64,000 bases of DNA from Planctomycetota bacterium (GTDB lineage Bacteria > Planctomycetota > Planctomycetia > Pirellulales > Pirellulaceae). Shown in pieces: positions 35,811 to 44,669 of the stretch. The stretch covers positions 20,852 through 84,851 of the forward strand of contig JABAAE010000007.1 of the NCBI GenBank assembly GCA_014238905.1. The letters are read 5' to 3'. Position numbers and translations under genes: made by a program. The first letter of the stretch is position 1. Each line of letters opens with the position of its first letter. The notes under the pieces were generated by a model that had not been told where the DNA came from, did not search any database, and was given only the letters and a program-made list of their open reading frames with translations.

Positions 35811-38468
35811 TTACATCCAGTTCATTAAGCAAAACCGAACCACAAACCCGGCAGCAACCACACTGACAATACTCATCAGCTTAATCAGAATATTCAGGCT
35901 TGGACCGCTGGTATCCTTAAACGGATCCCCCACCGTATCTCCCACCACAGCTGCTTTGTGGGCTTCACTTCCTTTGCCATGTTTTTGGCCGTCGGTCTCC
36001 AAATGACCAGCTTCGATATACTTTTTGGCATTGTCCCACGCGCCTCCAGCATTGGCCATAAAAATCGCCACACAAAAACCGCAGGTGAGAGTTCCCACCA
36101 ACAACCCGATAACACCCCCAACTCCCAAGATCATTCCCGTCACGATCGGCGTAATCAAGCCGAGTAACGAGGGTAGAAGCATCTCTCTTTGAGCTGACTT
36201 GGTGCTAATTTCTACCGGCATTGAGTAGTCTGGTTTTTCACTTCCATCCATGATTCCCGGTTTTTCACGGAATTGTCGGCGAACTTCTTCCACCATTCCC
36301 TGTGCGGCTCGCCCTACCGCTTGCATCGTCATTGCACAAAATACAAACGTTGACATACAGCCCAAAAACAGACCCACCAGCACCATCGGATTGAGCAGCG
36401 AAGCATTGTAATAAGTTGCGAAATCAGGCAAAGTGGCATCCTTCACGCTAATCAACTTGTTACCGGTTCCCTTAAATGCCGCATACGTTGGCTGGTCCTC
36501 GGATTCCCCGCCCATGAGCTCGATATTCCCTGAATCTAGCCGTTTGGGTGTGTTTGGCGAAACTTTGATTTCACGCCATGACTTTTGATTCGATTCCGGC
36601 TGGTCCCGTTGTGTCTGGGGCAAAATCAAATAACCCTTGCCGACTAGCTGGTCTTGGTCGCTGTTTCGGCTAACGTGAACTACAAAACCTGCCGAAGCTT
36701 TGTAGAAACCAGGTTCCATTTTTTCTGCGGTAACATAATCTGCCACGTTTTCGGTCCATCGATCATAGCCAACGCGAACCTGCTCGATGTAAGCAGCTAA
36801 CAAGGCCAACGCCGTCAACGCCGCCGAACCAATCGCAAAGCCTTTTCCAGTGGCAGCTGTTGTGTTTCCAAGGCTATCCAGTGCATCAGTCCGTTCTCTT
36901 ACGACAGGCTCCAACCCTGACATTTCCGCATTTCCTCCGGCATTGTCAGCAATCGGACCGTAAGCATCGGTTGCCAATGTAATCCCGAGAGTACTAAGCA
37001 TGCCCACAGCAGCAATTCCCACTCCATAAAGGCCCAGCGAAAATTGTCCAACGTCCTGATAGTCCCATCCATTAGCAAATCCGAATGCGGCTAAAGTGGC
37101 CCCACAAATGATCAAAATCGGAGCCCACACGCTTTTCATTCCGTCCGCGATACCTCCAATAATGACAGTCGCCGGACCTGTGATTGCCTGCCCAGCAAGT
37201 TTCTGAGTGGGGGAGGATTCGTCGCTGGTCACGTATTCGGTCCATTTTCCTATCAACCAGCCTGCGGCCAATCCGGTCGTAATACTCGCACCAATTCCCC
37301 AACCTGCTGGTCCTAAAAGCAACCATGCCAGCAAAAAGGACAACAAGATCACCCCGCCAGTTGCCATGTTGATCCCAAAACCCAGAACGCCTAACAAAGC
37401 TTTTTGACTGGCGTCCTCTCCGGCTTGCACGAGGTAAATTCCAATGATTGAAATAATGGTTCCAAATGCCGCGACCAACATCGGTAAAAAGACAGCTTGA
37501 ACAACGCCAATCTCGCTCGATCCAGACGCTGCTGCTACACCTAAAGCAGCTGTAGCCAGAATAGATCCGCAGTAACTTTCATAGAGATCTGCGCCCATTC
37601 CGGCAACATCGCCAACATTGTCACCCACATTATCCGCAATCGTTGCAGGGTTTCGCGGGTCGTCCTCGGGAATATTTTTTTCGACTTTTCCAACAAGATC
37701 AGCTCCGACGTCAGCCGCTTTGGTAAAGATGCCACCGCCAACTCTTGCAAACAATGCTTGACTGCTGGCACCCATCAAAGAACACAGCATGGTATTAATA
37801 ACGATCCCGGTATTATTGATCACATCGGCACCGGAATAATAGATTTTCAGTACCAGATACCAGATTGACATATCGAGCATGCCCAATCCCACCACCGTCA
37901 ATCCCATCACCGCACCGCTACGAAACGCAACCTGCAAGCCGTCATTGAGCGATTTCTGCGCTCCAGCAGCGGTTCGATTACTAGCCTGAGTGGCCGTACG
38001 CATGCCAATGAATCCAGCCAAGCCCGACCAAAATCCACCGGTCAAAAACGCCAAGAACACCAATTCCTCTTGCACGCCAGCTTGCCCTGCCCAAAAAAGC
38101 AAAGCAGAAACGACCACCATGAAAACACCGACCACTTTGTACTGTTGAACCAGATAGGCTGCCGCCCCTTCGCGGACATAACCGGCAATCTCGATCATGC
38201 GCTCGTTGCCTTCATCGGCCTCTTTCATGCCCGTATAAAACAATCTGGCCTGAACCAATGCCGCTATCGAACCAAGCAAAAGCAGGCCCCAATAAACCCA
38301 CTCCATTCCCTCGAATATTGACCCTCCTGATGCCGAGGACGAAGTCCCATCCTGGCCAAACAAGGTTCCGCTGAACAGAAAAGCAGCGCTAAACATAACG
38401 GTGAAAATCATCAGCCCGAGGTGAAGCCATCCACGCCGGTTTCGACTTGATCCAAAGAAATGAACCAT
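35811..38468 (-). CDS. hppA: Membrane-bound ion-pumping pyrophosphatase, K+-dependent type
   Basis: An 885-residue membrane pyrophosphatase coupling PPi hydrolysis to H+ or Na+ export. Signature motifs: [50 protein letters not shown] and [15 protein letters not shown]. The region [13 protein letters not shown] (535-547) has Ala and Thr at the positions that distinguish K+-dependent enzymes from K+-independent ones, which carry Lys. An unusual stretch of about 125 hydrophilic residues (562-690) is inserted between two membrane helices where relatives have a short loop. The N-terminus is also extended, with a signal-like helix. The pumped ion cannot be assigned by eye. A perfect 17-bp tandem repeat lies upstream of the start. 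Confidence 0.93.
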   Translation of the reverse strand: MVHFFGSSRNRRGWLHLGLMIFTVMFSAAFLFSGTLFGQDGTSSSASGGSIFEGMEWVYWGLLLLGSIAALVQARLFYTGMKEADEGNERMIEIAGYVREGAAAYLVQQYKVVGVFMVVVSALLFWAGQAGVQEELVFLAFLTGGFWSGLAGFIGMRTATQASNRTAAGAQKSLNDGLQVAFRSGAVMGLTVVGLGMLDMSIWYLVLKIYYSGADVINNTGIVINTMLCSLMGASSQALFARVGGGIFTKAADVGADLVGKVEKNIPEDDPRNPATIADNVGDNVGDVAGMGADLYESYCGSILATAALGVAAASGSSEIGVVQAVFLPMLVAAFGTIISIIGIYLVQAGEDASQKALLGVLGFGINMATGGVILLSFLLAWLLLGPAGWGIGASITTGLAAGWLIGKWTEYVTSDESSPTQKLAGQAITGPATVIIGGIADGMKSVWAPILIICGATLAAFGFANGWDYQDVGQFSLGLYGVGIAAVGMLSTLGITLATDAYGPIADNAGGNAEMSGLEPVVRERTDALDSLGNTTAATGKGFAIGSAALTALALLAAYIEQVRVGYDRWTENVADYVTAEKMEPGFYKASAGFVVHVSRNSDQDQLVGKGYLILPQTQRDQPESNQKSWREIKVSPNTPKRLDSGNIELMGGESEDQPTYAAFKGTGNKLISVKDATLPDFATYYNASLLNPMVLVGLFLGCMSTFVFCAMTMQAVGRAAQGMVEEVRRQFREKPGIMDGSEKPDYSMPVEISTKSAQREMLLPSLLGLITPIVTGMILGVGGVIGLLVGTLTCGFCVAIFMANAGGAWDNAKKYIEAGHLETDGQKHGKGSEAHKAAVVGDTVGDPFKDTSGPSLNILIKLMSIVSVVAAGFVVRFCLMNWM

Positions 38469-39175
38469 TTCCTTATTTGTCCTGTGTTTGAGTTGAGTTG
38501 TGGGTGTTTATAAATCAGGAGGTCATGAGTTGTGATCGTTAAGAAATTAAATCAACTTGAGGCGTTAACCGGTAGTCAATCGAAATTAACAATCTCAATG
38601 ACTATCTAGATTACAGCCTTATATCAAAGCTGAGTGTTTTCCAAAGCTGAGTGTTTTCCAAAGCTGAGTGTTTTCCAAAGCTGTGCGATCGACGACCGAG
38701 TTGCCGACCTCTGAATGTCAAGCAAATCATTCTTCTGTGCAGTCCCGAGATCCAGCATGCCAAGCCCCAAACGGTTCAAATAACATGAACCAGACGAAGC
38801 CGAAAAATGAAGTTTCTGGGCCGCAAACTATCTCTAGCGTAAACAGGAAATCCGTCAGCCTAAAGCTAAAGTTTAAAAAGGCGGAGTTTAACTGGGTTTG
38901 AGACCGTTTTCAAGCCGATGCGACAATTCGACGCAACATTTTTGATGCCGATTCGAGCACAAAATGCCGAGAACCGCCAACTTATGGATTTTAACTAGCC
39001 AACTGCCCTCCATCAGGTCCATGCAATGGGGTTTCTTGGTGGCCGCAGGCGTTCTAATTGACATTCCACGGTTACCTCCACAACGAACAAACGAAAAGCG
39101 GCAGACCGACTCATGATCAACGCCAACCAACAACCTGGTAATCCTCTGCGATTTCCTATCCCGCCATGGAAATCA
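38469..39175. other. Upstream region of the pyrophosphatase gene
   Basis: 707 bases. It contains the 17-bp tandem repeat (38626-38683). The rest has only short frames (one of 77 codons at 38668-38901, lacking start signals). No RNA gene seen. It holds the promoter of the minus-strand pyrophosphatase gene and the 3' flank of the propeller-cytochrome gene. Confidence 0.5.
38626..38683. repeat. 17-bp tandem repeat upstream of the pyrophosphatase gene
   Basis: Three perfect copies of AAAGCTGAGTGTTTTCC (38626-38676) plus seven bases of a fourth, about 160 bases before the start codon of the minus-strand gene. Confidence 0.95.
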
Positions 39176-40963
39176 CTAGAGTGACCGCAGGAATTGCACC
39201 AGTTTATGGATGTCTTTCTCCGGTGTTCTTGGGGGGATCTTATGCCGAAATTGAAAGAAGACATCCTCAATTTTCTTGGCTCTACCATCGTGAAAAAAAG
39301 CATTGCGTTGGCTAACACCGACCAACGATGGAGGGTTGAATTTCGTGTTGCCCTGCTCATCCTCCAAACCAACATCAAACAGTTGGGGTGATGTCAATCG
39401 CGATCCTCGATGGCAAACTGCACAGCCCAAGTCACGAAACACCTCTCGACCATCCCGGACAACCTGAGCATTTTGTTCACCTCTTGCCGCCGCCAAAGCA
39501 GGTGGTGACGGCAACTGTCCCACAAAGGCCGATATTGCCCGTATCCATTCTCCTCTGGGGGCAACTTTTGACTTCATCGTCGACTCCAATGACACCCTGA
39601 TCTGATCCTCCATGGTCTTGATGTGTCCGTTCCAGGCGAACGGCTCGGTACCCGTCAGTCCCCGTAAAGTCAGTACTTTCTTGGGCGATCCAAACGAACC
39701 GTCACTAAAATTGTCATTCAATCCGCCATTGGTATGTCCATCAGAATGGCAGCTGTGACAACTCATCCAGCCATCATGCGAAAGAGAAGCATCAAAAAAA
39801 AGCTGTTCACCCTTTTCAATTTCTGTCAGCTGGCGAAGTTTTCCTAACGCGATCGTCCCCTCGATTTTTTCCGTAGTCAGGTCGAACACCGAAACTGAAT
39901 CGTCAAACGAATTGGCAATAAATGCCTTCTTCCCAGTTGAATCAATCGCAACATCGACAGGTCGGTTGCCTACCTTAAGCCGTTTCAGCTGAAAATCGTC
40001 TTCCTTGCCGAAGGCAATCTCATCCACTCCGCTAATCGTGACCACAACCGTTCCATCGTCGGCGATGTCGAAATTACCCGGGTCCCCGGCAGCATGATTT
40101 TCTTTTCCCAGCGGATGCATATGAGCAAGCTGATACAAAGGGCGTTTCTTTTGCAAGAAAGCCTCCACCGGAATCCATCTTAGATCGTTACTCATCAACA
40201 GGCCCCAGTGGATATCGTTTCGGCTTGTGTGAGCTAATTCATTCAACATCTGATGGGTGGCGACTAGCATCGAATCCTGATCCGCCAAATGCAAACCCCG
40301 AATATTGTGGGCCGTCACTCGATGCTCCAACTCAATTCTGTAATTTTCACAATCCAGCACCGCCAACCGACCGCCAAAATTATCCGCAACGACCAGTTTC
40401 TTTTCCGATTTGACCAAAGCCATTTCTCGCGGAGCGAAATCCAAATCTACCACCGCCGCGGTTTTCCATTTTTGACCGTCAGCGACTGACTCTAGAATGG
40501 TCAATCGCCGCGACCAGAGCGAAGAAACAAAAACAAAATGACCATCTTGTGTTGCAATAACGCAGTGCGGGTATTGGGCAACCGGAGTCCGCGACACCAA
40601 CGAAACCACGGCGTTCTCCACCCGAAATTCAATGAGCTGGTGATCGACAAAATCAACTGTCAAAAAACGATCCTCAGGCAGACGGTGCAAATCCCTCAAG
40701 GACTTTCCCAGAGGATACTCCTGAACCTCACCGTGGCTTAGCAAAACAGTCGAAATCGAGCCGGAGTTTTTGTTGGCAACCACCAGAGCCGTGTCACCCG
40801 AATCCAACAAGATCGCTGCGGGTTGCCGGTACTGAGACCGCTTATCCTCAATGGCAACACCCGTTGCCGTCATGACAACCAGGGTCACTACAAAACAAAA
40901 TGTCATGCCGGCCCACATTCGCGGGCAAAACAGGTCATCACCCCCTATGTCGGCGATCGACAT
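39176..40963 (-). CDS. Beta-propeller protein fused to a di-haem cytochrome c peroxidase-like domain
   Basis: About 595 residues. An N-terminal hydrophobic segment (TFCFVVTLVVMTATGV) exports it. The first half is a YVTN/NHL-like beta-propeller (repeated VADNFGGRLAVLDCEN and IANSFDDSVSVFDLTT strands). The second half resembles di-haem peroxidase/MauG-type proteins, with two haem-binding CxxCH motifs (SCHSCHSDGH and GCAVCHRG) and SLVGVSQRNAFFHDGRAKK. The start is uncertain. The frame extends to 41086, but that part is built from a tandem repeat, so ATG 40963 (or 40918) is preferred. Role: periplasmic redox enzyme; substrate unknown. Confidence 0.8.
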   Translation of the reverse strand: MSIADIGGDDLFCPRMWAGMTFCFVVTLVVMTATGVAIEDKRSQYRQPAAILLDSGDTALVVANKNSGSISTVLLSHGEVQEYPLGKSLRDLHRLPEDRFLTVDFVDHQLIEFRVENAVVSLVSRTPVAQYPHCVIATQDGHFVFVSSLWSRRLTILESVADGQKWKTAAVVDLDFAPREMALVKSEKKLVVADNFGGRLAVLDCENYRIELEHRVTAHNIRGLHLADQDSMLVATHQMLNELAHTSRNDIHWGLLMSNDLRWIPVEAFLQKKRPLYQLAHMHPLGKENHAAGDPGNFDIADDGTVVVTISGVDEIAFGKEDDFQLKRLKVGNRPVDVAIDSTGKKAFIANSFDDSVSVFDLTTEKIEGTIALGKLRQLTEIEKGEQLFFDASLSHDGWMSCHSCHSDGHTNGGLNDNFSDGSFGSPKKVLTLRGLTGTEPFAWNGHIKTMEDQIRVSLESTMKSKVAPRGEWIRAISAFVGQLPSPPALAAARGEQNAQVVRDGREVFRDLGCAVCHRGSRLTSPQLFDVGLEDEQGNTKFNPPSLVGVSQRNAFFHDGRAKKIEDVFFQFRHKIPPRTPEKDIHKLVQFLRSL

Positions 40964-41009
40964 TTCGGTAATCGACGTGGTTTTCGGTGGCAGCTTGGCA
41001 ATCATCTTG

Positions 41010-41036
41010 GCACTGACTAAATTCGCACTGACTAAA
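41010..41036. repeat. 15-bp direct repeat
   Basis: GCACTGACTAAA occurs at 41010 and 41025 in a 15-base period (GCACTGACTAAATTC then GCACTGACTAAAAC), just upstream of the propeller-cytochrome gene. Confidence 0.85.
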
Positions 41037-41086
41037 ACAGTATACAGCCCCCTCTTGGCAGGCAAAAAGAGGCCTGGCCCTCTCAA

Positions 41087-41289
41087 TCATTTTACGGCAC
41101 ATCATCCAATACCCAAAGGTGCTCCAGATTGTCCGATACAGCCAGGCCAGACTTTTCGATGCAACCCAAAATCTTCCGCTAACGAAAAGGGGTCAACGAA
41201 GATCGATTGAGTTGTGGAACCCGGTATAGGAAGAATCAAACTACCGGCAGAGAGGGAACAGATCGCAAGCTCGCCAATGGCTGGCCGAG
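41087..41289. other. Short intergenic region, no gene seen
   Basis: 203 bases between the propeller-cytochrome gene and the end of the transglutaminase gene; nothing recognised apart from short frames. Confidence 0.5.
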
Positions 41290-42303
41290 TTATTCAACTT
41301 TTTTCATAATCCACTTCAGGGAAGGACTTGCCGATGCACTTCTGGCCGAGAGGGTGGGTCGGGCATAACGCTGCATTTCCTGATGACCAGGGACCTTAAA
41401 CCGATCACCCTTTTGCAGGATGGGCCTGTCTTCCGGCATTCGGCCAAAGTCATCGTTCCCGCCAGCAATTTGACAAGGAAACCAATGGCCACCGCCCTGC
41501 TGATCTTCCAGGAAAAATTCGGGGTAAGTATGTCCCGGTATCCACACCGCTCGAGCTGGAATACCCTTACCACGGCAGATTGCAATAAAAATCGATGACA
41601 GCTCTTCACAATCCCCCTTCCTTTTCTCCAAAGCAGTTAAGCTGGTTTTGATTTTTTCGTCAAACTCGTACTCAATATTCGCTCTTACCCAATCAAAAAC
41701 CTCACGGGCCTGCAACCAAGCCTCCGCTTCGGAATCGCCAATTTTCTTCGACAGGTCTTTGATTCGCGGATGATTGGTATCAATAAACGGACTGACTCCG
41801 AGATAGCTCCGTTGTTTCCTGTTTGCCGATTTTGAAAAACGAAAATTGGACGTGTCGGTCGGCTCTGTGATATGAAATTTTTGAATTTCAAACAGAAACG
41901 TGGCTCTGGCAACATCGCCAGGAAAAAGCACTGGAACAGTCACCAACGCCACCTTGCATGACTTGTCTTTTCCCAAAAACTTAGTGGTGACTCGTGTTAC
42001 GTTTTTTGTTTTCGATTCCGCCAATAATTTAATTTTTTGTTCAGGCCAGTCGATTGGAATTGGAAACACCGCAGTGACACCGCTTACTTTTCCGGGCGAG
42101 GAAATCTCTAACCCCATTTCCCATTTTTGGATGGAGATCGCTGAAAACCCAATTCCAGTCGGTTCGGTTGATTGAGCCATCACCAATTGGGGCACCGACA
42201 TCAGCGGCATAGTCATCAGCAACATGGCCATCATGATAAAATTGCCATCGCATTGCCGGCGGTCTACTCGGCAGGCTACTCGGCAGGCTACTGCGTCTCT
42301 CAT
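41290..42303 (-). CDS. Transglutaminase-like protein, catalytically intact
   Basis: A 337-residue secreted protein, paralogue of the one at 4168-5154. Hydrophobic signal segment MMAMLLMTMPLMSV. A beta-rich domain (FPIPIDWPEQKIKLL) is followed by a transglutaminase-like domain with catalytic Cys232 in KGDCEELSSIF, His258 in GHTYPEFF, and GGHWFPCQ. The catalytic Cys that is missing in the paralogue is present here. ATG 42303 is chosen because GAGGAG lies six bases before it. The longer frame to 42429 only translates the 17-bp tandem repeat. Likely a protease- or transglutaminase-type activity on extracytoplasmic peptides. Confidence 0.85.
   Translation of the reverse strand: MRDAVACRVACRVDRRQCDGNFIMMAMLLMTMPLMSVPQLVMAQSTEPTGIGFSAISIQKWEMGLEISSPGKVSGVTAVFPIPIDWPEQKIKLLAESKTKNVTRVTTKFLGKDKSCKVALVTVPVLFPGDVARATFLFEIQKFHITEPTDTSNFRFSKSANRKQRSYLGVSPFIDTNHPRIKDLSKKIGDSEAEAWLQAREVFDWVRANIEYEFDEKIKTSLTALEKRKGDCEELSSIFIAICRGKGIPARAVWIPGHTYPEFFLEDQQGGGHWFPCQIAGGNDDFGRMPEDRPILQKGDRFKVPGHQEMQRYARPTLSARSASASPSLKWIMKKVE
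42264..42293. repeat. 12-bp repeat inside the transglutaminase signal region
   Basis: CGGCAGGCTACT is repeated in tandem around 42269-42292 and translates on the minus strand as VACRVACRV. It lies between the chosen start and the signal peptide, so copy number changes would alter the N-terminus by multiples of four residues. Confidence 0.7.
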
Positions 42304-42351
42304 CTCGGCTCCTCGAATCGCTTTTCGCTGAACATCACCATGCGAATTTTT

Positions 42352-42419
42352 TTTCGATGTTGAGTGGATTTCGATGTTGAGTGGATTTCGATGTTGAGTG
42401 GATTTCGATGTTGAGTGGA
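42352..42419. repeat. 17-bp tandem repeat upstream of the transglutaminase gene
   Basis: Four perfect copies of TTTCGATGTTGAGTGGA directly upstream (minus-strand sense) of the GAGGAG-ATG start at 42303. Confidence 0.95.
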
Positions 42420-42634
42420 TGATGGACAAAAACTCAAATATTCAGCCCAGTCCAGGATTCGCTTATATAGCAGAGTGGGTTTCATGACTGGCACCCCTTT
42501 TTTGGTGAACAAGTCTCCAGACCAGTTGAACACACATTAGCAGATGATTCAAAACTGTGTCGTTCCTGCGTCTGGATAGCCAAGTCCTGCTCGTGCCGGA
42601 ACCCCGGCCTACTAGCTAAGATTTGGAAACGGGA

Positions 42635-44347
42635 TCAATTCCCGAATGGATCGTTCGTGGCTCCACCACCAAATGGATCGTCGTTCTTTTTCGCACCACC
42701 ATTTCCACCACCATTTCCACCACCACCGAATGGGTCATCAGCAGGGTCGGCTTTCCCACCACCACCACCAAATGGATTGCCAAATGGATCGTCAGCACCA
42801 CCACCTTTTCCACCGCCAAACGGGTTATCGTCATTCCCTCCGGGCTGAGTCGATGGTTGGTTTTGCGGTTTCTTCCCGGTGTCTTCAGTACTTTCTTTCG
42901 CCTTCTCGGGTTGCTGATGGAAGATCGGCTCCACCTGGGCAATTTCCCTCAAACACTGAATCTGCCCTCGTTCGGTTCCGACAACCAGACGGTCAGTCAT
43001 GGAATTCTGATACACAAATTCAACGGGTTCGCTGGTTAATGCGCCCTCATACCCACCATTTCGCGTGTTCAAAATGACGAGGTGTTTTTGGCGGTCGAGG
43101 CAATAAATCCGATTCTTGCTGACGGTGACAACTTCGGAAATCCCGGCTGCGGTCCAAATCGGAAGGCCCCCTTCGATGGAAACCTGCGTCAGATCATGAT
43201 TATCGTTAACAAAATAAACAAAATCGTCGATTGGAAATGGTGAATTGGAAATAGGCACCCCTGTAGGCAAATCCCAAATTAGGTTTCCGCTGGCTTCTCT
43301 TAGGCAATAAATGCTACCGTCGGTCGACGTCGCAAAAAGGTAAGGAGATTGAAAAGCAGCATTGGAAACGATTTCGCGTTTGGGAACTAATCGGTAAGAG
43401 ACCTTGCTCGTCTCCCGTTCATCAAACGCAACGTTTAATTCTCCACGATCGGATGGCCACGCGACTACGCTGTCAGACGAGGTCGCTCCCAGTAATGAAT
43501 GGCCAATGGAAACAATATCTCCAGTCGCCGCATTTCCATCACCTATCAAAAATTGTTCGACGAACCCATCCACCATTGGTACAAATACGCTGTTACGTGT
43601 CATTGCCACACGAGCTCCCGGCGCCCCGCGGCATTCCCGCTGCCAAACAACTCGTCCATTTTTTAATAATCCACAATAAAGGTCACTTGCGTTCACGACT
43701 GCAAAGTGATCTCTCTTGGCGACAACAGGCTGGCTGGGGTGATTACGGCTACCAACTTGCTGCATCCAGTTGGTTTTGCCATTGCGACCGTCTATCGATT
43801 GAACCATCGATGTTGACGATTGAGCGAGAAACGTAATTTCCGGCAACAAACGTTGCCGGCGCGATTCAATGGCGATCATTTCTTGAGCAAGACGACCCTT
43901 TTCAAATCCCTGAGCAGCTTCATACTTGGCCTGCGTAGCAGCATAGGCGGCCTTAAGAACCGCTGGATCCTCGACAACTCGCTGGAGTTTAGCTGATGCG
44001 GGATCGATTTCTTGGTAACGCACTAAACGGGCATCGGCTCGCGACTTGGCACCACTGACACCGATTTCCCTGCCAAATCTGTCGACATCATCTTCGTAGA
44101 ATTCCTCGACGATATCCTCAAAAGTCACCACGTACTTGACCAATGTCTTCGATTTTCCGAAAACCTGGGCAATGCTTTGCAACTTGGAAACCGGCCCCAT
44201 TCTTACCTGCGTCCGCCACATGATCTCCATTCCAAAACGCTTGGCAGTGCCAGAATCGATCAGACCCGACGCGGACTGCGCGACCGCATCTTGGCAAAAA
44301 CAAATCAACATCAAAGTCGTAAAAACGTGGATTTTCAACAATCTCAT
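42635..44347 (-). CDS. Secreted PQQ-type beta-propeller protein with Gly-rich tail
   Basis: A 570-residue protein: signal peptide (MRLLKIHVFTTLMLICF), a helical segment (about 90-170) and a PQQ/BamB-like beta-propeller with repeated blades (SIDGRNGKTNWMQQVG, ATSTDGSIYCLREASGNLIW, YCLDRQKHLVILNTRNGGY). The C-terminal 100 residues are low-complexity with DDPFGGG repeats and many Asn/Lys. ATG 44347 follows an AGGA. The tail is disordered and may bind cell-wall or extracellular partners. Function unknown; the propeller suggests an assembly or scaffold role. Confidence 0.8.
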   Translation of the reverse strand: MRLLKIHVFTTLMLICFCQDAVAQSASGLIDSGTAKRFGMEIMWRTQVRMGPVSKLQSIAQVFGKSKTLVKYVVTFEDIVEEFYEDDVDRFGREIGVSGAKSRADARLVRYQEIDPASAKLQRVVEDPAVLKAAYAATQAKYEAAQGFEKGRLAQEMIAIESRRQRLLPEITFLAQSSTSMVQSIDGRNGKTNWMQQVGSRNHPSQPVVAKRDHFAVVNASDLYCGLLKNGRVVWQRECRGAPGARVAMTRNSVFVPMVDGFVEQFLIGDGNAATGDIVSIGHSLLGATSSDSVVAWPSDRGELNVAFDERETSKVSYRLVPKREIVSNAAFQSPYLFATSTDGSIYCLREASGNLIWDLPTGVPISNSPFPIDDFVYFVNDNHDLTQVSIEGGLPIWTAAGISEVVTVSKNRIYCLDRQKHLVILNTRNGGYEGALTSEPVEFVYQNSMTDRLVVGTERGQIQCLREIAQVEPIFHQQPEKAKESTEDTGKKPQNQPSTQPGGNDDNPFGGGKGGGADDPFGNPFGGGGGKADPADDPFGGGGNGGGNGGAKKNDDPFGGGATNDPFGN

Positions 44348-44669
44348 ACCTAATCCTGAGCGGAATCCAAACGGATACACTGCCAAAGCTCTTTTGACAT
44401 GCCTATGTACTATCGTAATACACCAATCTTGGTTTTTCATAGTTTTTGTGGTCGTTTACCAGCCAAAACCACTTTTTTTGCACCGCTAGACCGATCCTAC
44501 GTTTTTGACCTACGATAGGCGGTTGGGATTAATACCATTTGCGCCGATTATTCCAACTTTATCCCTGATTGTTAGTCGTGCTGAAAAAATCGCGTGTACG
44601 TCAAAGTCTGATGACCATCGGGCATCTCGAAACCAGTAAAACGGAGGATTGGGGTCGGAGGAACGTAAG
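44348..44669. other. Divergent intergenic region
   Basis: 322 bases between the PQQ-type gene (minus) and the giant protein gene (plus). No element recognised beyond the GGAGGA ribosome binding site for the plus-strand gene. Confidence 0.5.

Noticed and set aside
42616..43039. Several long frames opposite and beside the PQQ-type gene tail
   Set aside because: They arise from the DDPFGGG-coding repeat read in other frames; the minus-strand gene with a signal peptide explains the region.
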